A stretch of DNA of 57,271 nucleotides, taken from contig JBMOLK010000209.1 in the NCBI GenBank assembly GCA_049325575.1, forward strand, positions 1 to 57,271. The letters run 5' to 3'. The DNA is from JBMOLK01 sp049325575 (lineage in GTDB: Bacteria; Bacillota; Clostridia; Acetivibrionales; Acetivibrionaceae). The position numbers and the translations under genes were made by a program. Below, piece after piece: positions 42,868 to 52,334 of the stretch (the stretch's first letter is position 1; each line of letters begins with the position of its first letter). The notes below the pieces were generated by a model. That model saw only the letters and a list, made by a program, of their open reading frames with translations, made no database searches and was not told the origin of the DNA.

Positions 42868-42910
42868 GAGGCGCCACCCAGATTTGAACTGGGGAATAAA
42901 GGTTTTGCAG
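42866..42910 (-). other. tRNA-Cys 3' fragment, attachment-site remnant
   Basis: On the minus strand the segment starts CTGCAAAACC (anticodon GCA with its loop), continues with a T-arm CCCCAGTTCAAATCTGGG and ends GGCGCCTCCA, the discriminator and CCA of a tRNA-Cys. The 5' half (acceptor, D-arm) is absent upstream. It is therefore the 3' identity segment of an element that integrates into tRNA-Cys, not a functional tRNA. Confidence 0.75.
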
Positions 42911-43069
42911 TTCCCTCCAGTTAATCCAGTTGACACAACCCAGTTATTATAAGGCTTTCAGCCTGTTAATTCTTGCAGAAATGTAACGGTTATCTTCAGT
43001 TTACTACTGCTAACCCTAACAGTCAAGTTACAGCAAGCTTACAGCAGATTTTACTAATTATATTTAATT
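42911..43069. other. Arm-site-like repeats near the tRNA fragment
   Basis: There is no gene. AAGTTACAG- and AAGCTTACAG-like repeats near 43020-43045 (after TAACCCTAACAGTC) recur near the other border of the insertion (about 45978-46008: TTAACCCT, AAGTTACAGTCAAGC). These are likely arm-type integrase sites or terminal repeats. Confidence 0.35.
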
Positions 43070-43531
43070 CTAAAAACCGTTAGTACCATCGATATTAAAG
43101 CTGATTTTCTTTAGAATATCTTCCATAAGTTTTGCCTCATTCTCTGTAATACCTATGAAGAGTTTACTTTGAACCTGTAATGCTATTTCTGTTAACTTTT
43201 CCCTTATAGTTCTGCCTACATCTGTCAAGTACACATTAAAGCTTCTTCTGTCATGTTTGCTTACTTCCCGATATATCAAATCTCTTTTTTCCATACTATC
43301 AAGAATACGGGTAAGGTTAGACTTATTTTTGCATGTTCGCTGACATAACTCAATTTGAGAAATTCCGTCCTCCTCCCAAAGTCGTAATAACACCGCAAAT
43401 TGATCAGAAGTTATATCAAAGCCATTTGCCATAAATGCCTTCCTTAATGTCTCCTTAATTTGCCACGAAGTGTTTATCATACTGTATCCTAATGATGCTC
43501 TAATACTGGTATTTTGATAATTGTCATTCAT
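43070..43531 (-). CDS. MarR-family transcriptional regulator (153 aa)
   Basis: The winged helix-turn-helix is clear: FAVLLRLWEEDGISQIELCQRTCKNKSNLTRILDSMEKRDLI and then the wing YREVSKHDRRSFNVYLTD, with flanking dimerisation helices. It follows the flavodoxin-like gene by 27 nt on the same strand. A pseudo-palindrome at 44268-44285, upstream of that gene, is a suitable operator. Probably a redox- or drug-responsive repressor of the pair. Confidence 0.9.
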   Translation of the reverse strand: MNDNYQNTSIRASLGYSMINTSWQIKETLRKAFMANGFDITSDQFAVLLRLWEEDGISQIELCQRTCKNKSNLTRILDSMEKRDLIYREVSKHDRRSFNVYLTDVGRTIREKLTEIALQVQSKLFIGITENEAKLMEDILKKISFNIDGTNGF

Positions 43532-43558
43532 TCTGTTTTATCTCCGTATACATGAAAA

Positions 43559-44236
43559 CTATATTAAATTGATTTTTTCCCATCTGTTAATAATACCTGC
43601 ATATCTGTCCTTATACTTTAAAATACGAGGTTTCAGTCCTATATTTATGACTATCTGATGAATTATCCATTCAATTATAGTTTTACCTTTATGATTTCTA
43701 ACTGCATTATAGAAGTTATCAACCTTTTTGTGTAGAGAATTAATGTTTCTTAAATCTTCAAAGGGATTTGTATTATGATTAAGCTTTAATAAGTACTTCC
43801 CCCTCCTTGAAGCCCCTGAAAAGAGTATTAACCTTTCCATCACCTTTACTGCTTCATTTCCGGCAGCATTTTCATATGTACTTACTGTAAAACCATATTT
43901 ACCATAAAGTAGTTGTCCAAAAACAAACCCACCTCTGTCAATAAGCGTTTTAAATTGTCCCGAAACATTACTTCCATAAGTTGGCGACCCCAAAACAACA
44001 GCGTCTGACTGCTGTAATTCTTGTACCAATGTATCTATACCATCATTTGTTATTATACATCTGCCAGTTTTATAACACAACATACACCCTTTGCAAAATT
44101 CTATATCGTATTCTACAAGGTTGAAAAGCTTCACTGTCACATCTTCCTTCGATGAAAGGTAACTCTCGATTTCTTTAAGTATTTTTCCAGTTGCGCCATT
44201 TTTTCTTGGGCTACCATTTATTATTACTATATTCAT
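43559..44236 (-). CDS. Flavodoxin-family NAD(P)H-dependent FMN reductase (225 aa)
   Basis: The protein opens IVIINGSPRKNGATGKIL, the FMN-phosphate-binding loop of NADPH-dependent FMN reductases, followed by FCKGCMLCYKTGRC (a cysteine-rich segment found in iron-sulfur flavoprotein-like members) and VVLGSPTYGSNVSGQFKTLIDR. It is likely a soluble redox enzyme for quinones or oxidative stress. The C-terminal 60 residues are basic and family-variable. It is paired with a MarR regulator. Confidence 0.88.
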   Translation of the reverse strand: MNIVIINGSPRKNGATGKILKEIESYLSSKEDVTVKLFNLVEYDIEFCKGCMLCYKTGRCIITNDGIDTLVQELQQSDAVVLGSPTYGSNVSGQFKTLIDRGGFVFGQLLYGKYGFTVSTYENAAGNEAVKVMERLILFSGASRRGKYLLKLNHNTNPFEDLRNINSLHKKVDNFYNAVRNHKGKTIIEWIIHQIVINIGLKPRILKYKDRYAGIINRWEKINLI

Positions 44237-44267
44237 ATAAACACCATCCTTTTAGTTGCATATTTAA

Positions 44268-44285
44268 TAGTTAATATATCAACTA
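44268..44285. promoter_or_regulatory. Putative MarR operator
   Basis: TAGTTAATATATCAACTA matches its reverse complement at 16 of 18 positions and lies about 30 bp upstream of the flavodoxin-like start codon. Size and position suit the MarR protein encoded in the same unit. The rest of the 44237-44551 gap is AT-rich and shows nothing else. Confidence 0.5.
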
Positions 44286-44551
44286 ATATTTAAAAAGTCA
44301 ATACATTACTTGGCCAGAATTAGCTAAAATGGCTTATTTTATAGAAAAGATAGGTTCTCCGGAAATAATGTATATACTTTCTGGTACTTAAGTTGTAAAA
44401 TATAATAAACTTGGTATGATAAAGTAAGCAGAAAAATTTTGATATTTTCAAAAATATTAGTAAAATTACTCCATTAAATACAGAGGTCTACATAACCAGT
44501 GTATTGATTTTTGTGTTTTTCCAAGTCTTGAAGTTCTACCCAGCGGTATAT

Positions 44552-45265
44552 TTACGACAATAGTTTACGCCTGATATACTCCATCACCCGTTGCACCTGT
44601 TTAGCATGCGATAATCCCACTAATCTTGCTATTTCACTATAATTAGCCTCTGGATTAAGCCTTAACGCCTGCAAGACAGCCTCTTCCCTTTCTGTGAAAT
44701 AACCAGTGCCAATTTTATCATATATTTCTTCAATAATTACTTTCGCCAATGCTTCCCCTGCAACATCAGGCACCTCTAATGCCTTATCTTTATTTGCAGC
44801 CTTCCCTCTGCCTCTATCTTCAACTGCTTGTTCAAATGAACAAACTTCTTTTTGTGAATAGGTTAAAAACCTTTTGCTCGCCTTCAGTCCTCTTAAGTAA
44901 TTCATAAGAACATTGCTCTCAATATGATTAATAAAGTTCTCATAGAAAGATAGCCTTGATGATGTGCAGTAATAATCATCTTCAAATAGCCTCCACAACC
45001 GTTCAGAATATAGGCTTTCCAGTTCTTCTACCTCAATTTTATAGGTATTCCCCCACTGCCGAACATGCTTTTTAGCCTTTCCTCGGATTACCCCTGCCAG
45101 CTTTTTATATAACTTCTCAAAGTACCCGTCCTGCCATAAATCTTCAACTTCAATAATAAACTTAATCTTCGAGGTCTCATATTTTCCAGACAGTCTTCTA
45201 TATAAATCGGCTTCCCATTCTTGATAACTACATGTTATAGCTCCATGTGCTGTAATTAATGACAT
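44552..45265 (-). CDS. Sigma-70-like protein of a mobile element (237 aa)
   Basis: A helical N-terminal two-thirds, with a region-2-like stretch (SFYENFINHIESNVLMNYLRG), and a C-terminal region-4/LuxR-like helix-turn-helix (LTEREEAVLQALRLNPEANYSEIARLVGLSHAKQVQRV). It may be an element-encoded sigma factor or a phage-type activator. The ATG follows GGGAGGCG. Its promoter region contains palindromic sites at 45413-45444. Confidence 0.65.
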   Translation of the reverse strand: MSLITAHGAITCSYQEWEADLYRRLSGKYETSKIKFIIEVEDLWQDGYFEKLYKKLAGVIRGKAKKHVRQWGNTYKIEVEELESLYSERLWRLFEDDYYCTSSRLSFYENFINHIESNVLMNYLRGLKASKRFLTYSQKEVCSFEQAVEDRGRGKAANKDKALEVPDVAGEALAKVIIEEIYDKIGTGYFTEREEAVLQALRLNPEANYSEIARLVGLSHAKQVQRVMEYIRRKLLS

Positions 45266-45412
45266 TTTTATCGCCTCCCATAATAAATAAGTTAATACTT
45301 TGCTATTTGTGACATAAGCAATGTATGGAAAGGCAGTTAATTGTGAAAAAAATTCTCATGATGTGTCAAACAATCAGAATTTAATAGTATTATAAGAGTG
45401 TAAGCACATGGG

Positions 45413-45444
45413 AGTATATTATATACTACTGTATATACTGCCAA
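45413..45444. promoter_or_regulatory. Palindromic operator-like repeats
   Basis: AGTATATTATATACT (45413-45427) is a perfect palindrome. It is followed at once by ACTGTATATACTG, a second copy of the half-site. They lie about 150 bp upstream of the sigma-like gene, and the integrase fragment follows on the other side. Confidence 0.5.
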
Positions 45445-45530
45445 TCCTTCATACAGCATATAGAACAGTATTAATGATAATGGTTAAGGGAAGAAGTCGA
45501 GTCAAATTTACTGTATCGCAACATAATAAG

Positions 45531-45872
45531 TTAATGAGCAATTAAAATAATGTTGTATTTGGCTGCTCTAATTAGAAGCTCAAAGCCCTTGCTGTACATA
45601 TAAGCAATGTACTCCAGAAATATGCCCTTCTCGACGAAACGGTTCTCGTAGTCCTTTACATCATCCTTCATCCAATCGGAGAAGTACCTCATAAATTTTA
45701 AATGGTCTTCAATTGTCTTTACAGCAAGCCCTTCCAGCTTTTTCACTGTCATAAACTGTTCATGCAGCCTTAAAAAATCACCAATAACAAAACCATCCTT
45801 TTTCACCTGTTCTCGATGTAAAGGTTCTTCAACAGGTAATGTTCCGTTCATAGAAATGCGTTTTCTTGCCAT
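45531..45872 (-). pseudogene. Tyrosine-integrase fragment (N-terminal domain only)
   Basis: From the ATG at 45872 (after GGAGGGCTG) the frame encodes an arm-binding-like start and the SAM-like core-binding helices (FLRLHEQFMTVKKLEGLAVKTIEDHLKFMRYFSDWM), then ends after about 113 residues. The catalytic domain with the R-H-R-Y residues is missing. It probably belonged to the element that used the tRNA-Cys site at 42866. A stand-alone DNA-binding fragment is possible but less likely. Confidence 0.65.
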
Positions 45873-46017
45873 TTGCAGCCCTCCTGTAATATAGTCCGTT
45901 ACATTGCAAGCTACCAAAGGTCTATGCCGTAAAACGCCACAAAGGTTTATAAAACAGCAAAAAAAGAAGCCTGACTGTTAACCCTCTGACAAGTTACAGT
46001 CAAGCTACTTTTAATAA

Positions 46018-46055
46018 TTTGTCTAATCACTCTGATTTTAATACAATTTAACGGC
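46018..46055. other. Right half-site at the 3.15-kb insertion border
   Basis: TTTGTCTA, CTCTGATTTTAATACAA (46031-46047) and TAACGGCT match 10990-11028 in copy A, including bases beyond the arm. Together with 42841-42867 this shows where the insertion split the site. Confidence 0.5.
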
Positions 46056-46159
46056 TTTTACAATACGCAGAATAAATTTTTGTTTCTGCTAAAAAGTATA
46101 GCTTATGCGTTAAAAAGTGCACACCCCTCTATTAACAATATCAATATCTATAAATAAAC

Positions 46160-46969
46160 TTATCTTATAATCTGCAAATCAGTAAGGCTTTCAATGGTTA
46201 CCTGAGGTGAGTATTTATCACTAATCCTCTCAAACCTACCATAAGCCAAAACTTCTTTCTTGAGATAATCATCAATATTTGTTTTACTGTCAATCAAAGA
46301 GGTATTTATAAAAATTCTTGGCGTTTCCAGATCATACTTGTCACCAAACCATAGGGATTTATGCCCTTTTGCATGATTTGTAAGGTCTTCTACAACTCCA
46401 AAGACAATTATCAATTCCTTGTTTAGTCTATTAAAATCTTCATCCTTAAGAATCTCTGTTTTCTTGATGACCTCAAACAACTTTTTAGGAGTTTTCTCAT
46501 CGATAATCCCCAGGTTTTCCAGGTCATCATATCTATCTCGCATATAATTAGCTAGTTTTGGTAATTTGTCAAAGTATTTTCTCTTGTTTCCGCTTTTTCT
46601 TCCTACCCGAATAATATTTGCACCTGTATTTGTTGTTCCTGATCTTCTACCTTCACCCTTCTCCCCATCTTCTTTTAAATCCTTTCTAAGTGACAGCACC
46701 GGGATAAGGTCTTTTTTAACATATTCAGGCTTCTTTACCGCATCATCTGAGTCATGATCCTGTTTTTTGTTCTTACTTTTTGCGGAACATTCACTTTTAT
46801 GTTTAAAAGGTGATAGTTCTTTAAGGTATGCTCTTTTCTTTGAGGTCCCCGGTATATACTTTATTTTGATTCTACATTTTGGATCTTCGCACTTTATATT
46901 ACCTACGTATTCTTTCTTATACATCCCTATAGGAAGAATTCCTTTCCCTTCAAGGTAAAAGTTTTGCAT
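46160..46969 (-). CDS. Zinc-finger protein ending the AAA+/subtilase/helicase operon (269 aa)
   Basis: Near the N-terminus CEDPKC and a later HKSEC make a zinc site similar to the N-terminal ribbon of CoiA-like and restriction-type nuclease proteins. A basic, low-complexity linker (about 65-130) follows. The C-terminal half is a helical/beta domain I do not recognise, containing LIIVFGVVEDL and PRIFINTSL. GGAGG precedes the ATG. It follows the helicase by 56 nt and is probably an effector or DNA-binding partner. Confidence 0.5.
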   Translation of the reverse strand: MQNFYLEGKGILPIGMYKKEYVGNIKCEDPKCRIKIKYIPGTSKKRAYLKELSPFKHKSECSAKSKNKKQDHDSDDAVKKPEYVKKDLIPVLSLRKDLKEDGEKGEGRRSGTTNTGANIIRVGRKSGNKRKYFDKLPKLANYMRDRYDDLENLGIIDEKTPKKLFEVIKKTEILKDEDFNRLNKELIIVFGVVEDLTNHAKGHKSLWFGDKYDLETPRIFINTSLIDSKTNIDDYLKKEVLAYGRFERISDKYSPQVTIESLTDLQIIR

Positions 46970-47025
46970 ACCTTCCTCCTTTCAAAACAATAGCAAACAG
47001 ATTTGTTTTCTGCATAAAATAAATT

Positions 47026-49337
47026 TCAACTTAAATATTCATGCTTCTGAGTTTTGAGGTACTGTATCCATTGATAAAGAATATGTTCCGGCTCTTTATA
47101 TAGCTTCTGCTCAATAAAATCCACATTTGCTATAACTACCAGCTTTCCTTTTGCACGGGTTGTTGCTACATTTATAAGTCGCATTGCTTCACTTCCATGA
47201 CAGCCCTTAAGAAACTTTACATCATATTTGGGCGGACCATCTATCAGGTCGAATACAATCATGTCCATTTCTCTACCCTGGTATTTATGTACTGTTGCTG
47301 CTTCAATTTTTTTGTCTGGATATTTTTCTTTCAATATTCCAAGCTTGCTTTTAATGAGCTTAGCCTGGGCACTATATGGTGCTACTATTCCGATTGATTT
47401 AATGCCGGATTTCAAGCCTGCCTCAGCTAATCCAAGTGCCAGTTCTGCAGTGTTTGGGTTTATCCAACTACTTTCACCTTTTCTTTCACACCAAGGATTT
47501 GAAATCGTAAATACTTTTGAAGTATCCAGTAAAACACATGCATTGTTTGCAAACGGCTCATGATTTTGTGCGTAGAAATTATCATCATTCCTATCACGCC
47601 CGTTTTTCAATTTCCCTTTATACACTATATCAATTATTGAATTTGCAATATCGGGATGGCATCTGTATTGAGTGTCAAGTATCGCCAGTTCTTTTAGCCC
47701 TTGACTGTTTATTACCTTGTGTGTAATTCCACATTTATCAAATATGCTATTTTTAAGCCATACGGCATCTTTTTCGTCAGCAATGGGGGAAAGTTGATAA
47801 AAATCTCCGCATTGCATTACTTTATCAGTTGCCAAAGCACAGGATGCAAACAGGCTTGGACAAGGAGCCATACTTACTTCATCCACAATTGCAGCATTAA
47901 ATGTTCTTTCCCTGATTTGTGGGTTCAAAGTGCAGGATGTTAATGTAGTCCCTACTACCTTTGCGTTCTTTAATAGCTTGACTTCACTATCTTTAATCCT
48001 TGCCAGTTCTTTTTGTATATTTTCTATCTGCTTTTCAATCTGCTCAATTTTATCTTTTTCTCCGTTCAATTCATTTTCCAGTATATTCAATTGTTCTGAA
48101 TCAATCTTACACTTGGACAATTCAGAGTGATAACTTTCATAGTCCTGATTTGCAGTAATAAATGCTTCCTTTTTGGTTGCACTTTCATAGGATTGATTAT
48201 CAGTACTTCTTTTTTTGATTGCTTCCTGTTCTCTTAGGTCTAAAAGCTCGTTTCCCAATTGTTTTCTTTTACTTTTTGTAAATAACTTGAATACAGGATT
48301 TTGATTTTCCAGCCGATTAAATTCACTCCGTTTTCCAGTTATGGCATTACTGACTACTGTTACTTCCTGTTGAAGTTTTGCAAGCTGGTTTCTGGATTTG
48401 ATATATTCTCTTTCACTCTTTATCATTTCGTCTCTTTTTTGGTGTAAGACATCAATCTTTTCTCTACAAAAAATATATTTCTGTTCAATACTCTTCAAGC
48501 TTGTTTCTGCCTTACTTTTATCCTGTCTCAGATTACCCTGCTGAAGGTTAGTTCTTCGCACTGTTTTGAAATAATTGCAGCAGGTGTTATATTTATAAGC
48601 TTCTTTGATTGAGTATAGCGCCATCTGATGATTTGACCTTCGCATATTTGCTTTTCATCAAACAGCTTTATTATTTTCTCCATCAAACCATCAACAGCTT
48701 CATTCGTATGCGCCGTTATCAGCAATGTGTTGTCTTCTTTTAAAAGCTTTTCAGCAATATAGCTTAAAGTTTGTGATTTTCCTGTTCCGGGAGGCCCCCA
48801 TATAAAGGTTACATCAGACCCAATCGAAAGTCTTACGGCTTCCTTTTGGCTCTCATTAAATTCACTGGGGAATCGCCCAACCTTCTCTTTTTTTGAAATA
48901 ATATCTCCCAATCCAAAAGCCTTTTCGGCAATATTTCTCGGAGGATTTTCCTGAAAATCTCTAATTTTAATAATTGTATCTCTGGTACTTTCAAGAAGTT
49001 TAACATTATCAATAATAAGTTTTGCTCTGTCTATTGGATCGGGTATATCCTTTGCAAATATATAAAGAGTCAATACTTCATTATCAACTCCGACTACTGT
49101 GGCACCGTGTTTTTGAGCACTTTTTGAACTGCCATCTACTATTTCAATTTCTGCAGGCGAATCAGGCATAGCATTATTTGAAAACTCTTCAAATTTATAT
49201 ATCATACCGTTTGGCATTTCAGCATGCATGTATCCATTTTTAACGATTATCGGTCTGTCAGATGTATTTTTTCTCTTTGTTGTTATTTCTTTGTTCAAGG
49301 AATCAACAAACTCATTTAATAGTGTGTTTGCATCCAT
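47026..49337 (-). pseudogene. SF1 helicase (AAA_11/AAA_12, Dna2/NAM7-like), frameshifted
   Basis: The first frame (49337 to about 48535) has a beta-barrel-like N-terminus, then FNESQKEAVRL and Walker A GPPGTGKS (residues 181-188). The second frame (about 48545-47026) has a coiled-coil insert, DEVSMAPC (motif II region), QCGDFYQLSPI (motif III), a DTQYRCHP motif, HKYQGREMDMIVF (motif V) and ATTRAKGKLVVI (motif VI). Total length is one base short of whole codons, so the shift near 48535-48545 is a one-base loss; there is no long homopolymer there. All helicase motifs survive in two pieces. Probably inactive unless two polypeptides reassemble or the shift is a sequencing error. Confidence 0.8.
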
Positions 49338-49379
49338 TCAAACAGTCTCCTATTCTACGTATAATTCCCTGTTTTGTAC

Positions 49380-49649
49380 CTATTTTTTAAATGAGTCATC
49401 CCACTTATTTGATGAAAAAGATTTTATTATATTCTTTACTCCACACTTCGGACATTTCAGGTATATATCAAAATGAGCTATTAAAGAATTCTCATGTTCT
49501 TCAGAATGCGTTACTACTACATCTTCAATTTTAATGCCTCCGTCAACTGTAAACGGTTCTTTAATATTGGCTTCAACTACTATTTCTGACTTGCGCCACT
49601 TACATAAATCTTTTATTTTAGCAACCTTATTATTATCTGTTAAATACAT
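49380..49649 (-). CDS. Small zinc-ribbon protein of the AAA+/subtilase operon (89 aa)
   Basis: A beta-rich protein with an IEDVVVTHSEEHENSL region and one CPKCG pair near residue 70; a second pair is not obvious. It lies between the protease and helicase genes with short spacers. GGAGGGAATG precedes the ATG. It may be an adaptor between protease and helicase. Family not recognised. Confidence 0.5.
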   Translation of the reverse strand: MYLTDNNKVAKIKDLCKWRKSEIVVEANIKEPFTVDGGIKIEDVVVTHSEEHENSLIAHFDIYLKCPKCGVKNIIKSFSSNKWDDSFKK

Positions 49650-49685
49650 GATCATTCCCTCCTCACACTATCCTATAGCAAACGC

Positions 49686-52307
49686 TTATGCTCTAACCCT
49701 ACGCCTTGTACGTATCATTTCCCTCACAACATTTTCAAGCTTAACACTTGAATCAGAAGCTTCCAAGGCAACCGCTACTGCATATTTTTGATTTACATTG
49801 GACCATTTTCTCTCACAATTAACAACTAAATAGTAAAAATCTCCATATTCATCAGATTTGTTTGAAAACTCAAATATTCCTTTCTGCAATGTACCTTTTT
49901 CCCTGAATTCAGAACCTGGCTCTGTTACATCACATACATGCACTTTTGGGAATAAATCAAGCGCCTCTTTCTTTCCTTTTTGAGAAGCATAAACTTGATA
50001 CACATCATCAAAACTCTTTCCTCTGATTAATCTAAATGACATTTCATGTCCCATGTAATCAAGTCTTGATTTTCGTACTTCCGGATTAAAGGCTAGTGAA
50101 ACTATAATCCTTTTCGTTCCTTTGGAGTGCCTGAACTCTTGGGGAATTGGAATTTCATAAATATGGGTCACATCTGGAGCAATTTCAGTATGGCTTTCTT
50201 TGTTATCAGCATACATTACTACCCTGTTTTCGAATGTATCGGTACAATTATCCAACACAGGCATACCATAGCCAGCCATCCAATACTTGATTTTATTTTT
50301 ATCAAGTTTTATTGTCCCTCTATCATTTCTAGTAAATTCCGCAGGGACTTCATTTACTAATCCGCTTACTGAAAAAACTTTTTCTTCTAACATTTTAATA
50401 ATTTCAGGTGGTATTTGTGAAGAGCATGCAATCAGCGCCCTTAGCATATTACAGGAAAGATCAGGGTACTTATTTTTAATTTTTGCTGCAACATGTGCAA
50501 TAACGGGAGCTGCATAGCTCGTTCCACAGTCAAAACAGAATAATCCATCTTTGAGATTATTAGAAAAAAGTATTTTGCAGAGGCTAGGATTATTCTTGAA
50601 CCTACTTGAAACTATATCAATACACCTATCTCCACCATAAGCAACAAAATCCGGCTTTTTTGCCCCTCTTACACCCGGTCCTATTCTTGAAATTGTTGAT
50701 ATTTGATTTGCTTCTGAGATGGGTATTGATTGGATAAGCCTTTCCTCATGGGAACTTGGTATATCACAAGTTGACAAAGCTCCAACGGTAATTGATGTTA
50801 CTGAGTTGGCAGGATCAATAATACGACAATCGTTATATTTAAGGAAGTACTTAGGGTATTCTGCAGAAATATCTTTTATATCACCATCATAAAAAATTTC
50901 ATATTTGGAATTCCCTGCAGACACAACAAATAAAACATCATATTCCTGCTGCAATTCGTCAAGTACACAGGCCCATGCTCTCGGCTTCCCATCAAGGTAC
51001 GGGAATGCCGGGTCGCCTTGAGACAAGTTGAATATGTTACATTTATAGTTTCGATAAAAGTAATCAACGATTTCTCTCATTTGATTGGGTATGAGCCTGT
51101 CATAAATATTAATATATTTCTTTAAAATGGACTTGAATTCATTAATTCTGTTTTTCAGGCCGATTCTTTTGACCACATCATCAATATCAATTTCATCGCG
51201 ATAAAATCGATCAATGACATCCTCATGCTCAAATGTAAGATTAAAACCTTCTTCTTTAAGTTCTTTTAGACACAAGTCACAGTTTCCAATGTACTCCCCG
51301 TCATGTATTTTAGCACTATAAAGGAAAACTGACGGTTTAAAAGTGTCAGTAGGTTCAAAATCACCATATGCACACATCGAAGCTACCATTGTCCCATGGC
51401 CATCAATATCAGAGTCTGAGTCTGAGTAACCCTCAGTGGAATAAAATACTTTTGTATCTCCAACTATATTTTTAAGTAGTGGATGCCCTCTAAAAATGCC
51501 GCTGTCAATAACACAAATTGATGAGCTGGTTTCCGCATCAATTTTGCTATTATCGAATGAAACATCATCTATAGCTAAGTTTTTCATACTTACAGCAAAC
51601 TTATGTGCTATTAAATACTTCTGGACAGCATCTACTTTATACACCAAAGGATGCTCGAGTAACCCATCAAGCTGCTTTTTGTTAACCTTGACCCTAATTA
51701 CAGCAAGCCCTGAGCTTATATAATCATCACTTATGCTGGCACCAAGCTTTTTAACATCTTCTTTAAATAATTGGGCTTTCATACGGGTATCCGAAACAGA
51801 ATCGAAAACCCACAAATAACAGTCTACAAAATCAACATCTTTTATCCTGTCTAATCCTGCCCCAATTCTGTCCGTTGAATTCCAGCCATCAACATTTTTA
51901 AAGATTTTGAACAAATCATCATGTACAACCTTTGTTAATGCTATTTCCCCACTTGTATATTTGTTCAAAGCAGCATAAAAATCCACTTTTTCTGCTTCGC
52001 CTGCAAAAAGTACAATTATATTTTTATTTTCTTGGTTGATAATTTTTAGACCGATGGCATCTAGCTTCTCTCTCAGATCTTCAGATATGGAAACATCATC
52101 TTCTAGTTCTACTTTCGTTATAAGAAAGGGAGAAAACTTGTATTCTTTTGCTTTCTCAAGTATATTTTTTTCTTGAATTTGAAACTGTTCAAGCAAAAAA
52201 TCACCATGTTTTTTATTATCCTTTTGAATAGTAGGACCAAAGCCTCTCTTTATTCTTCTTCTGTCTTGAGCAGGCTTGTCCACCCTGTGAAAAACCAGAT
52301 GTTCCAT
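49686..52307 (-). CDS. Cytoplasmic subtilisin-like serine protease (S8) paired with an AAA+ ATPase
   Basis: The 873-aa protein has no signal peptide. The catalytic triad is Asp268 (CVIDSGI), His304 (DGHGTMVAS) and Ser597 (CGTSYAAP), with Asn466 (VSAGNS) for the oxyanion hole. A 130-residue insertion lies between the His and Asn segments, with a CDLC pair in it. The N-terminal 240 residues form a domain with two beta/alpha repeats, perhaps a pro-domain-like or substrate-sensing part. The C-terminal 200 residues are beta-rich. The gene follows the AAA+ ATPase by 27 nt. Cytosolic S8 proteases next to AAA+ ATPases recur in bacterial accessory regions; a defence role is inferred. Confidence 0.88.
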   Translation of the reverse strand: MEHLVFHRVDKPAQDRRRIKRGFGPTIQKDNKKHGDFLLEQFQIQEKNILEKAKEYKFSPFLITKVELEDDVSISEDLREKLDAIGLKIINQENKNIIVLFAGEAEKVDFYAALNKYTSGEIALTKVVHDDLFKIFKNVDGWNSTDRIGAGLDRIKDVDFVDCYLWVFDSVSDTRMKAQLFKEDVKKLGASISDDYISSGLAVIRVKVNKKQLDGLLEHPLVYKVDAVQKYLIAHKFAVSMKNLAIDDVSFDNSKIDAETSSSICVIDSGIFRGHPLLKNIVGDTKVFYSTEGYSDSDSDIDGHGTMVASMCAYGDFEPTDTFKPSVFLYSAKIHDGEYIGNCDLCLKELKEEGFNLTFEHEDVIDRFYRDEIDIDDVVKRIGLKNRINEFKSILKKYINIYDRLIPNQMREIVDYFYRNYKCNIFNLSQGDPAFPYLDGKPRAWACVLDELQQEYDVLFVVSAGNSKYEIFYDGDIKDISAEYPKYFLKYNDCRIIDPANSVTSITVGALSTCDIPSSHEERLIQSIPISEANQISTISRIGPGVRGAKKPDFVAYGGDRCIDIVSSRFKNNPSLCKILFSNNLKDGLFCFDCGTSYAAPVIAHVAAKIKNKYPDLSCNMLRALIACSSQIPPEIIKMLEEKVFSVSGLVNEVPAEFTRNDRGTIKLDKNKIKYWMAGYGMPVLDNCTDTFENRVVMYADNKESHTEIAPDVTHIYEIPIPQEFRHSKGTKRIIVSLAFNPEVRKSRLDYMGHEMSFRLIRGKSFDDVYQVYASQKGKKEALDLFPKVHVCDVTEPGSEFREKGTLQKGIFEFSNKSDEYGDFYYLVVNCERKWSNVNQKYAVAVALEASDSSVKLENVVREMIRTRRRVRA

Positions 52308-52334
52308 TTAACCTCACCTCAAAATGCAGTAATT

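Noticed and set aside
42866..42910. A functional tRNA-Cys
   Set aside because: Only the segment from the anticodon loop to CCA is present; acceptor 5' strand and D-arm are missing.
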